Assembly: GCA_020638695.1 (NCBI GenBank) | Contig: JACKIB010000002.1 | Location: 310,001-374,000 of the forward strand | Length of the DNA: 64,000 nucleotides | DNA from: Planctomycetota bacterium | GTDB taxonomy: Bacteria > Planctomycetota > UBA1135 > UBA2386 | Reading direction: 5' to 3' | Shown here: one piece after another, positions 53,354 to 62,244 of the stretch | Position numbering within the stretch: the stretch's first letter is position 1 | Layout: each line of letters begins with the position of its first letter | Program-made: the position numbers and the translations under genes | The notes under the pieces: model-generated | What the model was told of the DNA's origin: nothing | The model's database searches: none | What the model saw: only the letters and a program-made list of their open reading frames with translations

Positions 53354-55159
53354 TCAGCGGCGGACAGAGACGAAGGTCATCATCCCCTTGCTGCCGTGTT
53401 CGAGGAAGTGGCAGTGCAGCAGCCACCCACCGGACCGACCGATCCCGGGCGCCAACCCGCCCGCCATCAGTTCGTCGGGACGGCGCCGCAACGCCGGGGC
53501 GAGCCCCGAATCGTCGAAGCGGACGGCGATCCGCACCACGGTGTGGCTGCGGCCGAGGATCAACCCCGGGCGTTTGGGGATCTGGATCGTGTCCTCGTCC
53601 GCCAACCGCAGCGGCTTCAGCCGGTGGTTGTTCTTCGGTTCGTCGAGATCGATGAACTCGGTGCCGAGGTGCTGCATCACGAACCCGTGCAGGTGCACGT
53701 TGTGGTCGCTACCGGTGAAGTTGACAACCTCCAGGCAGCGTGCCTCGCCGACCTTCACCTGGCATCCGTCATCCGGCCCGAGCTTCATCATCGCCAGCGG
53801 CAGGTAGTCCATCGGCAGCGCGACCTTGCGCGCGTGCGCCGCCGCGAGCAGCTCCTTGGCCTTGTCGACCGCGAGGAAGAACATCACGTCGCCGGTGATC
53901 CGGTCCGGCATCATGTGGCCGAAAACCACCGGCAGGACTTCGCGGGTCGGCTCCACCTCGATCGGCTGCACCGGATCGTGGCGGAGCGCATCGGGCGGTG
54001 ACCACGCTTCTCTCTGCCCCGCCGCGGTGCGGAATCGCAGCAGGACGCCCGGCGGCTCGGCACCGTCGAAGTGGTCATGGCCGAACTGCAGGTCGCCGAG
54101 CGGAGCGCGGAACGCCACGTGCTTGCCCTTGATGTAGTCGTGGGACTCGACGACCACGTCGGCACCGGGATCGCCCGTGGCGACCAACACCGACTCGAAG
54201 CGGTCCCCCGGGGTCAGCGTCACACCGACCGCCGGATCGGGATTCGAGATATCGAGATCGTGATGGCCGCGGTTGTCCTTCACCTTGCCGATCGGCACCA
54301 CCACCTCGGCCCGATTCCACAACCCCTGATCGCTGCCGACGCCGTACCAGACCGCGTGGTCCTTCGGAACACTGAGCCGCCAGAGGTTGCCGTTGCTGGC
54401 GCTGAGGAAGCGCAACCGATACCCGAGCCCACGCTGCAGCTCGCCACCGCGCATCCCTTCGTCGGCGAGCAGGCGGCCGTTGACCAACCGGTGCGTGCCC
54501 AGCCGCGAGTTGACCAGATCCTCGGCGCGCTTCCACGGCACGAACTCCGCGCGGGGATCGGTGGAGAACGGCGCGAGCTGGTTGTCGTCCCCGAGCTTGA
54601 TGTCGTCGAGGAACACCACCAGATCCCGCTCCGGCGCGACGCCGAGCTTCTTGTCGTGCTGCGGATCGCGCACGATCAGCGCCCCGTAGAGGCCCTTCTC
54701 CACCTGCTCGTTGGTGTGGATGTGCGGGTGATACCAGAACGTGCCCGCACGATTGGCGACGAACTCGTAGCGGAAGTGGCCTGAACTCGGCACCGGCTGC
54801 TGCGCCAGCTCGCTGCCGTCCATGTGCGCGGGGGTAGCGACTCCGTGCCAGTGAATCGTGGTCGGTTCCGGCAGCAGGTTGACCAAGTGGACCACCACGC
54901 GATCGCCGAGCTGCACGTCGAGCGTCGGACCGGGCATCGTGCCGTTGTAGGTCCATAGATTGGTCTTCGCGCCGGGCACCAGCTGCACCGCGCGGGGCGC
55001 CGCGACCAGCACGGTCTCGAACACCCGCGGGTCGGGGTTGTGGTCGCGCGCCCGCGGCGGTTGCGGAAGCACCTGCTGCGGAAGCACCTGGGCCGACAGT
55101 GCGGTGAGGAGGGCCGGCGCGAGCAGACACGCCGCGGCGGGAAGGGATGGACGGATCAT
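53354..55159 (-). CDS. Multicopper oxidase, exported
   Basis: The 601 residues start with a signal peptide (MIRPSLPAAACLLAPALLTALSAQ). Copper motifs are complete: HWHG (103-106), HPHIH (144-148), HLHG in NVHLHGF and the C-terminal HCHFLEHGSKGMM with the type 1 copper Cys, His and Met. It oxidises a substrate such as Cu(I), Mn(II), phenols or bilirubin with reduction of O2 to water, in the periplasm. A VLPQ direct repeat sits just after the signal. The gene upstream on the same strand is separated by two miniature elements (55234-55583). No specific substrate can be fixed. Confidence 0.92.
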   Translation of the reverse strand: MIRPSLPAAACLLAPALLTALSAQVLPQQVLPQPPRARDHNPDPRVFETVLVAAPRAVQLVPGAKTNLWTYNGTMPGPTLDVQLGDRVVVHLVNLLPEPTTIHWHGVATPAHMDGSELAQQPVPSSGHFRYEFVANRAGTFWYHPHIHTNEQVEKGLYGALIVRDPQHDKKLGVAPERDLVVFLDDIKLGDDNQLAPFSTDPRAEFVPWKRAEDLVNSRLGTHRLVNGRLLADEGMRGGELQRGLGYRLRFLSASNGNLWRLSVPKDHAVWYGVGSDQGLWNRAEVVVPIGKVKDNRGHHDLDISNPDPAVGVTLTPGDRFESVLVATGDPGADVVVESHDYIKGKHVAFRAPLGDLQFGHDHFDGAEPPGVLLRFRTAAGQREAWSPPDALRHDPVQPIEVEPTREVLPVVFGHMMPDRITGDVMFFLAVDKAKELLAAAHARKVALPMDYLPLAMMKLGPDDGCQVKVGEARCLEVVNFTGSDHNVHLHGFVMQHLGTEFIDLDEPKNNHRLKPLRLADEDTIQIPKRPGLILGRSHTVVRIAVRFDDSGLAPALRRRPDELMAGGLAPGIGRSGGWLLHCHFLEHGSKGMMTFVSVRR

Positions 55160-55233
55160 GGCTGCGGCGGACCCCTGCGATGCTACCCGCCCACCGATGC
55201 GAGGCACGCGCCGATCCCGGTGTCGGGCTGCAT

Positions 55234-55403
55234 CTAGTGGGGTGTGTCCGAAGTTCGTTGCATAAGTCGTCGAGTCATGCGGTTCGCTCGCAAGGAGCTG
55301 CGACGACACCGGCTTGTTGGTGGACAAGCTGAGGAGCTGCGACGCCGCGAGCGGGCCGTAGGGCCGGCGACCTATGTGACCAACTTCGGACACACCCCAC
55401 TAG
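55234..55403. mobile_element. CTAG-flanked miniature inverted-repeat element, family gamma
   Basis: The 162-bp core 55238-55399 has perfect 18-bp termini (TGGGGTGTGTCCGAAGTT) and lies between CTAG 55234-55237 and CTAG 55400-55403, the latter shared with element alpha copy B. The next 17 bases of the arms also match imperfectly, so the whole could fold as a long hairpin. It encodes nothing itself. It lies between the multicopper oxidase start and the next gene's stop. I saw one copy in the window. Confidence 0.82.
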
Positions 55404-55583
55404 CCCGGACTATTCATGACCGAGCTGCTGCGATCGCGCAAGTTCGCTGCTGGCTTCGTCGAACGTCAGAACCTGCTCCTCGACGGGGAGGCACCCCGCC
55501 TCCGGGCAGAACCTGCCGGTCTCCTTGCCAGCAACAACCTTGCACGATCTCGCGACGCTGCTCATGAGAATAGTCCGGGCTAG
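55400..55583. mobile_element. CTAG-flanked miniature inverted-repeat element, family alpha (copy B)
   Basis: The 176-bp core 55404-55579 is the reverse complement of copy A, with two substitutions and a two-base insertion near one terminus (CTCATGAGAATAG in place of CTCATGAATAG). It lies between shared CTAG 55400-55403 and CTAG 55580-55583. It follows element gamma with only the CTAG between them, as copy A adjoins element beta at the kyn locus. Confidence 0.85.
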
Positions 55584-55647
55584 CGGACTCGGTTCGGGTT
55601 CGCCACGTCGATCTGACGCGAGCTGCCGGCGCAGCGCGATGGGCGCG

Positions 55648-56397
55648 CTAACCGTCGAGCGCGTTCAGCAGCCGCGTCTCCATTTCGGGAACCGACAGCG
55701 GCACCGGACCCGTGACCATGCGGTGCAACGCCTCGCGATCGGGCGCCTCCGGCGTGAGCATCGGGTAGCCGGCGTGCAGCAGGTAGATGTTCATCGCCAC
55801 CCAAGCCATCGACAGGTTGAAGTCCGGGAATGGCGCGATCCGAGCGAAGTGCCACAGCACTCGAAACGCCTGGCGCGCCGGGTGCAGGTGGTTGAAGCGC
55901 AGCGGATGGTCGCCGTAGCACACGTCGCGGTTGAAGCGATCCAGACGCTCGGGCAGCACTCCGGCGTCGGGGTACTTCACATACAACACCGAGTCCCAAG
56001 GCGCATCCCGGCGCAGGTGGTTGTTGCGGAACCGCGGAACATCGCGGGTCAGCTGTTTGAACAGGGACGCCATCAGCCACCCGTCCGGCGCTCGGCCACC
56101 GGCACCCCAGTCGACCGCACACTCGTAGACGCGGTGCATGCCGCTGATCAGCGCCCGCTCGTGCGCAGCTCCGCCCGAACCGCGGATCACCGAAGCGACG
56201 TCACCGGCCGCGACCGGCAGGCCACGCAACCCGAGCACCGCAGCGACGAACGCGCAGGGCTCGGCGCGCGGAATCTCCGGGATCCCGGCCCCCGCCACCA
56301 GCACCTTGGCGTCCGTGGGGACGCCGGAGAACCGGTGCGCGAGCTCGAGATCGAGCAACTGCAGCGCGTTCCATCCGAGGGGATCTGCGTCCGCCAT
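55648..56397 (-). CDS. Fic-fold-like protein with a degenerate catalytic motif
   Basis: The 249 residues begin MADADPLGWNALQLLDLELAHRF. A conserved helical region about 185-230 (WHFARIAPFPDFNLSMAWVAMNIYLLHAGYP) has the layout of a Fic domain, where HPFxDGNGRxxR is followed by a helix ending LxxxGYP. Here the motif reads APFPDFNLS, lacking His, Gly-Asn-Gly and Arg. So it may be an inactive Fic relative or share only fold shape. An earlier start at 56739 was rejected because it would run through the neighbouring gene. No antitoxin-like gene adjoins it; the upstream gene on the same strand encodes a methyltransferase-like/TPR protein. Confidence 0.55.
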   Translation of the reverse strand: MADADPLGWNALQLLDLELAHRFSGVPTDAKVLVAGAGIPEIPRAEPCAFVAAVLGLRGLPVAAGDVASVIRGSGGAAHERALISGMHRVYECAVDWGAGGRAPDGWLMASLFKQLTRDVPRFRNNHLRRDAPWDSVLYVKYPDAGVLPERLDRFNRDVCYGDHPLRFNHLHPARQAFRVLWHFARIAPFPDFNLSMAWVAMNIYLLHAGYPMLTPEAPDREALHRMVTGPVPLSVPEMETRLLNALDG

Positions 56398-56456
56398 ACT
56401 CCCCTCACATCGGCATTCCGCCGTCGAACCACGAACGAATCGTGGCTCCGCAGGAG

Positions 56457-57302
56457 CTACACCGGCTGGACGCGCTGCGACGGAGTCGCCCGCACCGGCC
56501 GCTGGCCGACCGGGGATCCCGACGGAGCGGTCGGGATACCGACCGTTCGCGTCGACGACAGCGACTCGCGCGCCAGCGCCAGCCACCGCTTGACCTCGGC
56601 GTTGCTCGGATCGAGCGCAGCCGCAGTTCCCAGTTCCTGCATCGCCTCGGCCCAGCGGCTCTGCGTCGCGTAGGTCATGCCCAGGCCGAAGTGCGCCTCG
56701 GCACTGTTCGGCTCCTGCTGCAGGACCTTGCCGAAGCACTCCGCAGCGAGTCCGGGGTCCCCGGTCTGCAGCATGAGCGTGCCGATCTGGAAGTAGTACT
56801 CGGTTCGCGCCGCGGCGCTCGCCGCCACGTGCTGCACGATCGACGGACCGTGCACTCCGAGCGGCTGCCGAACCGCAGCCACCGCACTGCGCTCGGCGAC
56901 CACCAGGATGGTCTCGCCCGGCACTACCGCGTCGATCTTGGTCAACACGAAGCCCCCGGCCGAGGCCAGCAGGCTCGCCAGCCCTTGCACCGTGAAGGTG
57001 CCCTGCCCGGGCGACGCAGCCGGCGTCGCGCGATCCGTGGCGATCAGCACGACCTTGCCACCCTCACGGATGATGCGGGCGAACCCGCGCAACGCCGCGA
57101 TCGGGTCGGACGCGACGTCCAGACCCCCGATGCTGACCAGCGTATCCACCGAGGCATCGTGCAGCGTCGCCAGCGCCGAACCCGCAACCGAGCGCTCGAC
57201 GCCCGGGACGGACACGTGCCACGCGCCCTCGATCTGCACCGTCGTGCCCTTCACCCAAGGAGAGATCGCACCGATCTCACGACTCCAGTCCTTTGCCGCC
57301 AT
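56457..57302 (-). CDS. Methyltransferase-like domain fused to TPR repeats
   Basis: The 281 residues have an N-terminal part (about 1-130) resembling the second half of a class I methyltransferase: DTLVSIGGLDVASDPIAALRGFARIIREGGKVVLIATD. The glycine-rich SAM motif is not visible. Residues about 150-250 form two to three TPR units (YYFQIGTLMLQTGDPGLAAECFGKVLQQEPNSAEAHFGLGMTYA). The C-terminus is Pro/Ser/Arg-rich. It may be a substrate-binding scaffold or an enzyme whose core is unrecognised. It lies 60 bases upstream of the Fic-like gene on the same strand. Confidence 0.65.
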   Translation of the reverse strand: MAAKDWSREIGAISPWVKGTTVQIEGAWHVSVPGVERSVAGSALATLHDASVDTLVSIGGLDVASDPIAALRGFARIIREGGKVVLIATDRATPAASPGQGTFTVQGLASLLASAGGFVLTKIDAVVPGETILVVAERSAVAAVRQPLGVHGPSIVQHVAASAAARTEYYFQIGTLMLQTGDPGLAAECFGKVLQQEPNSAEAHFGLGMTYATQSRWAEAMQELGTAAALDPSNAEVKRWLALARESLSSTRTVGIPTAPSGSPVGQRPVRATPSQRVQPV

Positions 57303-57403
57303 GTGACTCCTCTGCATCGGGCGCGCCGCGCACCGCCTCCAAAACCGACTCCCCGCGCTATCGGGACTTCCGGCCGGACCACTTGAGCCTTAGTTGTTCG
57401 GGC

Positions 57404-59086
57404 ATGCGCATGCTCCTCGCGGTGCTCTGCCTGAGCCTCCCCCTCGCCGGCCAAGACGGCGGCGACCCGACCGCCGACCTCGCGGCATTCGACAGCTGGC
57501 TGAAGGACTACAAGTCCGGAGCTATCCGACTGCTGCAGAAGGGCCAGGTCGTCGAATCGGAGCTCAATCGGGTGCGCGCGGTGATCTCCGGTGTCGCGAA
57601 GTGGAACACCCTCACCACCGCGAAGCGCCTGTTCGAACTGGCAAGTCTCGACATCCTGCCGCCGGGTAGCGCCCGCTCGTCGACCGATCGCGCGGCGTTC
57701 CTCACCGAGATCCGGATCTTCCAGGTCCGTGGCCTCGCGCGCGACGCAATCGCCACCATGGATGCCCGCGAGATCGAGGACTGGCTGCTCGAGGTGGTCA
57801 AGAAGCGCCCGGACAAGGCCTACGGCGACGTGGCATCGGCATCCGGCGCCGCGCTACGGATCCTCGCCCAGCGTCCGAGCGAACGGGCCAAGAAGGCCAT
57901 GCTCGAGGCGTGTGGCAGCTTCAAGCCGGAAGTTCGGGTGCACGCGGTGAACGCGATGAGCACCGCACCCAGCCTGGCGCTGGTCCCGCACTTCGCCGGC
58001 CTGCTGCGCGACAAGGAACCCTACGTGCGGATCGCCGCGATCAACGGCATGTGCCGCGCGCTGGCACCGCACACCGACGAGACCCGCCACGCCAAGGTCG
58101 AGGCGAAGATCGCCCAGCTGCGCGACACGACGATCGACGCGATCCGTCCGGTGATCCTGCGCGACAAGGTCTGGCAGGTCCGCGCGTGCGCGCGCGAGAA
58201 CCTGGCGATCCTCAAGACCAAGAAGTCCATCCCGGTGCTGATCGAAGCGCTGGCCGCCGAACTGGCCCGCAAGAAGGACCCATGGTCGTTGGACGTCCGC
58301 CTGCACCGCACACTGGAGGGGCTCACCGGGATCCGCATGCCACTCGGCCAGGTCCAGACCTGGCAGGCATTCTGGCGCAAGGAAGGGGCGACTTTCGCAT
58401 TCGCCCGTGAGCAACCCAAGGGCAAGCAGAACGGCAAGGAAGCGAAGTCCTCGAAGTACGAGAAGTTCTTCAAGCTGGAGCTGCAGTCCAACCGCCTGCT
58501 GTTCGTCATCGACCTGTCCGGGTCGATGGTCGAGCCGATCACCCTCAAGACCTTCGGCGTCGGCACCGGCGCCGGCGCCCCCGAGAAGCGCACGACCACC
58601 AAGGCGAAGCTAGTGGTGGAAGAGCTGAAGAAGATGGTGATGACGCTGAAGGACGGTGATCTGTTCAACATCATCGTGTTCAGCGACGACGTGCGCGTCT
58701 GGCGCGCGCGCGACGACGGGCGACCCGCGCTGGTCAAGATGAGCGATCAAGTGCGCGACGATCTGCTCGGCGGCTACCTCGACAATCTCCAGCCCGCCGG
58801 GCTGACCAACCTACACGGCGCGCTCGACTGCGCCTTGGGGTTCGGGGGTCGCGGTCTGCACGACAAGTACTACGAGCTCGGCTACGACACGCTGTACGTG
58901 CTGAGCGACGGCGCGCCGACCACCGGGAAGGTCACCGACACCGAGGAGATCCTGCGGATGGTCCGCGAGGTCAACTCGCTGCGGCGGTTGACCATCAACA
59001 CGATCACCTTCGGCTTCCTCAATCAGGTCGCGTTCCTGAAGAAGCTCGCCGAGCAGAACGGCGGGCGCCACATCCACGTCGACTGA
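57404..59086 (+). CDS. Exported HEAT-repeat and von Willebrand factor A protein
   Basis: The 560 residues start with a signal peptide (MRMLLAVLCLSLPLAGQ). The first 300 residues are helical with HEAT-like pairs (ACGSFKPEVRVHAVNAMSTAPSLALVPHFAGLL; DKEPYVRIAAINGMCRAL; DKVWQVRACARENLAIL). The last 190 form a VWA domain with an intact MIDAS, D370-L-S-G-S-M, and the later Thr and Asp positions (NLHGALD, VLSDGAPTTG). It would bind a protein ligand through Mg outside the cytoplasm. Its TGA begins the 183-bp hairpin repeat. Confidence 0.82.
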   Translation: MRMLLAVLCLSLPLAGQDGGDPTADLAAFDSWLKDYKSGAIRLLQKGQVVESELNRVRAVISGVAKWNTLTTAKRLFELASLDILPPGSARSSTDRAAFLTEIRIFQVRGLARDAIATMDAREIEDWLLEVVKKRPDKAYGDVASASGAALRILAQRPSERAKKAMLEACGSFKPEVRVHAVNAMSTAPSLALVPHFAGLLRDKEPYVRIAAINGMCRALAPHTDETRHAKVEAKIAQLRDTTIDAIRPVILRDKVWQVRACARENLAILKTKKSIPVLIEALAAELARKKDPWSLDVRLHRTLEGLTGIRMPLGQVQTWQAFWRKEGATFAFAREQPKGKQNGKEAKSSKYEKFFKLELQSNRLLFVIDLSGSMVEPITLKTFGVGTGAGAPEKRTTTKAKLVVEELKKMVMTLKDGDLFNIIVFSDDVRVWRARDDGRPALVKMSDQVRDDLLGGYLDNLQPAGLTNLHGALDCALGFGGRGLHDKYYELGYDTLYVLSDGAPTTGKVTDTEEILRMVREVNSLRRLTINTITFGFLNQVAFLKKLAEQNGGRHIHVD

Positions 59087-59276
59087 GCGGCAGGGGCCGC
59101 GGATCGTGCCGGCACGCGACGATCCTCCGGTACCTTCCAAGACACCTGCGCGGCTGTTTCTCCAGCGAGCAGCGGCACCGGAAGATCCAACAAGCGAGCG
59201 GCCGAGGCCTCATCGCGGCGCGCAGCGCCGCGCCCACCCAAGGCCTTGGGTGCGGCCTTGACCGCGATAGGCGGCG
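59084..59276 (+). repeat. 183-bp family repeat, single copy after the HEAT-VWA stop
   Basis: Read on the plus strand, it begins at the TGA of the HEAT-VWA gene (TGAGCGGCAGGGGCCGCGG) and is the same repeat as at 25972-26387, somewhat more diverged. The three hairpins are kept; the middle one is CACCCAAGGCCTTGGGTG here against CACCCAAGTCCTTGGGTG there, so only the loop differs. The alignment ends near 59276 (CTTGACCGCGATAGG). Confidence 0.82.
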
Positions 59277-59284
59277 GTCGGCGG

Positions 59285-59305
59285 CGCAAGCACAAGGTGC
59301 TTGCG
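59285..59305 (+). terminator. Hairpin after the 183-bp repeat
   Basis: A 9-bp perfect stem CGCAAGCAC/GTGCTTGCG with an AAG loop lies just past the repeat. It may end the HEAT-VWA transcript or belong to the repeat. No T-tract follows. Confidence 0.45.
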
Positions 59306-59340
59306 ACCGCGGATTCGCTGCCGCGGCTGCAGATTCCAGC

Positions 59341-59434
59341 CCCGGCCATTCGTGCGCGCGTCACGGGCTCGTGCGAGGCTGTCGCTGGCAAGGAGAACAG
59401 CAGGCTCGGCCCGGAGGCGGAGTGCATTCCCGTC
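59341..59434 (+). mobile_element. Decayed relative of miniature element alpha
   Basis: The bases starting CCCGG and ATTCGTG match the left end of element alpha (CCCGG, ATTCATG), and the stretch at about 59369-59434 (GCTGGCAAGGAGAACAGCAG, then CCCGGAGGCGGAGTGC) matches the element's interior at roughly four in five positions. The right half is not recognisable. It lies between the 183-bp repeat and the DUF669-like gene, showing that alpha elements have been present for longer than the near-identical copies A and B suggest. Confidence 0.6.
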
Positions 59435-59650
59435 ACGCGCTGAGGATTCGGGCGGACGGTCCGGGGTTCCATCGCGACCCGCTCGCGAATCGGATCCGCC
59501 GTTGGAATGCGCGGGGGTTCGACGACTCCCGCGTGCCGCCGCGGGGGCGTAGCTTCGAGTCGTCGGGGTTTTCTTTTCGCGCATGCGTCACCTCCACGGC
59601 GATCGGGGCACCGGGGAGTGAATGCCCCCGGCATCGACGCGAGGACAGAG

Positions 59651-60103
59651 ATGAAGATCGAGTTCAACAACACCGACGGAGTCCAGGACTATGTTTCCGT
59701 TCCCGCTGGCACGTACCTGTGCCGCATCGTCGATGTCCGTGAGGGCACGACCGCTTCCGGGGACGTCCGATGGTCCGTGCAGCTCCTGGTGGCGGAAGGC
59801 GAGTTCACCGGCCGCCACGCGGCATGGGACAGCGTGGTGTTCTCCGCCCGCGGCCTGAATCGAGTGCGGCACGTGTTCAGTGCCCTCGGGCTGCCGACCG
59901 ACGGCAAGGTGGAGGTCGAGCCGAAGGACTTGCTGGACCGACAGCTGTTCGCGACCCTGCGCCCGGCGGAGTACGTGTCGCCCGATGGCACGGTGACGCG
60001 ACGCAACGAGGTCCCGTACACCGGCTATCGCGCACTCGATCCGGGAGCGGACTGCCGACCGGACAACCGACACACACCCGAGGAGTCGGACCTGCCGTTC
60101 TGA
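59651..60103 (+). CDS. DUF669-like small protein with an SSB-like acidic tip
   Basis: The 150 residues read MKIEFNNTDGVQDYVSVPAGTYLCRIVDVREG, a beta-rich fold like the DUF669 family of phage-associated OB-type proteins. The C-terminus is EESDLPF, close to the acidic Pro-Phe tip of bacterial single-strand DNA-binding proteins (SSB-Ct), which docks replication and repair proteins. With ligA next (128 bases away) a DNA-related role is plausible, but this is inference from two motifs. A GGACAGAG before the ATG is the ribosome-binding site. Confidence 0.65.
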   Translation: MKIEFNNTDGVQDYVSVPAGTYLCRIVDVREGTTASGDVRWSVQLLVAEGEFTGRHAAWDSVVFSARGLNRVRHVFSALGLPTDGKVEVEPKDLLDRQLFATLRPAEYVSPDGTVTRRNEVPYTGYRALDPGADCRPDNRHTPEESDLPF

Positions 60104-60231
60104 AGCAGGTGACCCGCGGGCAAGCAGAATGCGTGACCGTGGCAGCGACCCCCGAGCTGGGCCGCGTTCCTGACCCATCGATCCACACAGTGGTTCACCG
60201 CGCAGGGTCGGCACCGTACAACACCCAGCCC

Positions 60232-62244
60232 GTGAGCCCACGTTCTCGCATCGAACAGCTTCGCCAGGAGATCCGCCGCGCGGACCAGCTGTACTACGGG
60301 GAGGGCCAGCCCGAGCTGAGCGACTCCGAGTACGACGCGTTGTTCCGCGAGCTGCGCGACCTGGAGGCAGAGCACCCTGACCTGATCACACCCGACTCCC
60401 CCACTCAACGGGTCGGCGCGCCACTCTCCAGCGGGCGCGATGCGGTGCAGGGGGATCACCTGGCACCGATGCTGTCGATCGAGTCGCTGACCTCGGCCGA
60501 CGAGGTGCGCGAGTTCGACAGCCGCGCACGCAAGCACCTCGACCTTCCCGACGGAACCGCGCTGCGCTACGCGGTGGAACCCAAGTTCGACGGGGTGAGC
60601 GCGAGCCTGCTGTACGAAGACGGCGCGCTGACTCGCGCGCTCTCCCGGGGCGACGGCGCGCGCGGCGACGACATCACCGCCAGCATCCGAACCATCCGCG
60701 ACGTCCCGCTGCATCTCGAAGGACCTGGCCCATTCCCGACCCGGATCGAGGTTCGCGGCGAAGTGCTGCTGGGCCGCACCGCGTTCGCTCGTCTGCAGCA
60801 GCAGCTCGAGACCACGATGGAGACGCCGTTCCGCAACCCGCGCAACCTGGTGGCCGGCAGTCTGAAGCTGCTCGACCCCAAGATCGTCGCGCGGCGCCGG
60901 CTGGAGTTCATCTGCTGGGGCCTCGGTCACGTCGAGGGATTGTCGGCGACTACCCACACCGAGCAGCAAGCGCGGTTGGCCGAGTTCGGGTTCCGCATCC
61001 CCGAGCCACGGCAGGAAGTGGACGACGTGGACGGGGTGTTGGCCTTCCACCGCGACGTCGAAGCGACGCGCGACGATGCGGAGTACGAGATGGACGGAAT
61101 CGTCGCCAAGGTCAACGAGCTCGACCTGCAGCGGCGACTCGGTCGCCGATCCCGCGCGCCGCGCTGGGTGCTCGCGTTCAAGTTCGCGCCGCGGCGCGCG
61201 ACCACCGAAGTGCTGGCAATCACCGCGCAGGTCGGACGCACCGGGGCGATCACGCCGGTGGCGGATCTCGCACCGACCGAACTCGCCGGGGTGACGGTGC
61301 GGCGCGCGACCCTGCACAACTGGGGTTTGCTTCGCGAACGCGACGTTCGCGAGGGTGATTCGGTGGAGATCGAGCGCGCCGGTGACGTGATCCCGGAAGT
61401 CGTGCACGTGCACACCGAGCGGCGCGGGAAGGGTTCGCGGCAGTTCGAGCCACCCGAGGAATGCCCGGCCTGCGGCAGCGCGCTGGAGACCGAGGGCGCA
61501 TTCCTCTACTGCCTCAACCTCGAGTGCCCGGCGCAGATCAAGGGGCGGATCGTGCACATGGCGTCGCGCCGTGCACTCGACATCGGTCGTCTCGGCCCGA
61601 AGTACGTCGACCAGTTGCTCGAAGCCGGACTGATCGCGCACCCCGAGGACGTGTTCACCTTGCGCGAGCGCCGGGAGGAGATCCAGGCACTGGACCGGTG
61701 GGGCGAGCGGAGCTACCTGCGTCTGGCCGAAGAGCTGGAGAAGGCGATGCAGCCCGAGCTGGCGCGCTTCCTCTACGCGCTCGGGATCCGCCACGTCGGC
61801 GAGACCACCGCACGCGACCTGGCGGAGTCGTTCGAGACGCTCGATGCCTTGCGGACGGCGACGATCGAACAGCTCCAGGAGGTCGACGGGGTCGGCGAGG
61901 AGGTCGCCAACTCGATCCACAACTTCTTCTCGATCCAGGGCAACCTGCGGTTCCTCGAAGCGGCACGTGACGCGGGGTTGTCGATCCGCTCGCCGAAGTC
62001 AGCCGAGGGACCGCTCGCCGGCCGCGTGTTCTGCTTCACCGGCGGCCTGGCCTCCCTGTCGCGCGACGACGCGCAGCGGTTGGTCGAGGAGCGCGGCGCC
62101 AAGACCAGCAAGTCGATCACCAAGAAGGTCACCGACGTGGTGCTCGGGGAGAACGCCGGCAGCAAGGCCGAAAAGGCCAAGAAGCTCGAACTCCGCACCC
62201 TCGACGAGGCCGCGTTCCTCGCGCTGATCGGACGCGCCACATGA
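60232..62244 (+). CDS. ligA: NAD-dependent DNA ligase
   Basis: LigA joins nicks in duplex DNA during replication and repair, using NAD+. The 670 residues match the family's length. From the N-terminus: the Ia domain (RIEQLRQEIRRADQLYY), the AMP-binding Lys118 in RYAVEPKFDGVSA, adenylation motifs (IEVRGEVLLGR; YEMDGIVAKVN), the OB domain, the C4 zinc finger (CPACGSALETEGAFLYCLNLECP), helix-hairpin-helix repeats (GIRHVGETTARDLAE; VDGVGEEVANSIHNFF) and a C-terminal BRCT (LAGRVFCFTGGLASLSRDDAQRLVEERGAK). The start is GTG 60232. Its stop overlaps the next small gene's ATG by four bases. Confidence 0.97.
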   Translation: MSPRSRIEQLRQEIRRADQLYYGEGQPELSDSEYDALFRELRDLEAEHPDLITPDSPTQRVGAPLSSGRDAVQGDHLAPMLSIESLTSADEVREFDSRARKHLDLPDGTALRYAVEPKFDGVSASLLYEDGALTRALSRGDGARGDDITASIRTIRDVPLHLEGPGPFPTRIEVRGEVLLGRTAFARLQQQLETTMETPFRNPRNLVAGSLKLLDPKIVARRRLEFICWGLGHVEGLSATTHTEQQARLAEFGFRIPEPRQEVDDVDGVLAFHRDVEATRDDAEYEMDGIVAKVNELDLQRRLGRRSRAPRWVLAFKFAPRRATTEVLAITAQVGRTGAITPVADLAPTELAGVTVRRATLHNWGLLRERDVREGDSVEIERAGDVIPEVVHVHTERRGKGSRQFEPPEECPACGSALETEGAFLYCLNLECPAQIKGRIVHMASRRALDIGRLGPKYVDQLLEAGLIAHPEDVFTLRERREEIQALDRWGERSYLRLAEELEKAMQPELARFLYALGIRHVGETTARDLAESFETLDALRTATIEQLQEVDGVGEEVANSIHNFFSIQGNLRFLEAARDAGLSIRSPKSAEGPLAGRVFCFTGGLASLSRDDAQRLVEERGAKTSKSITKKVTDVVLGENAGSKAEKAKKLELRTLDEAAFLALIGRAT

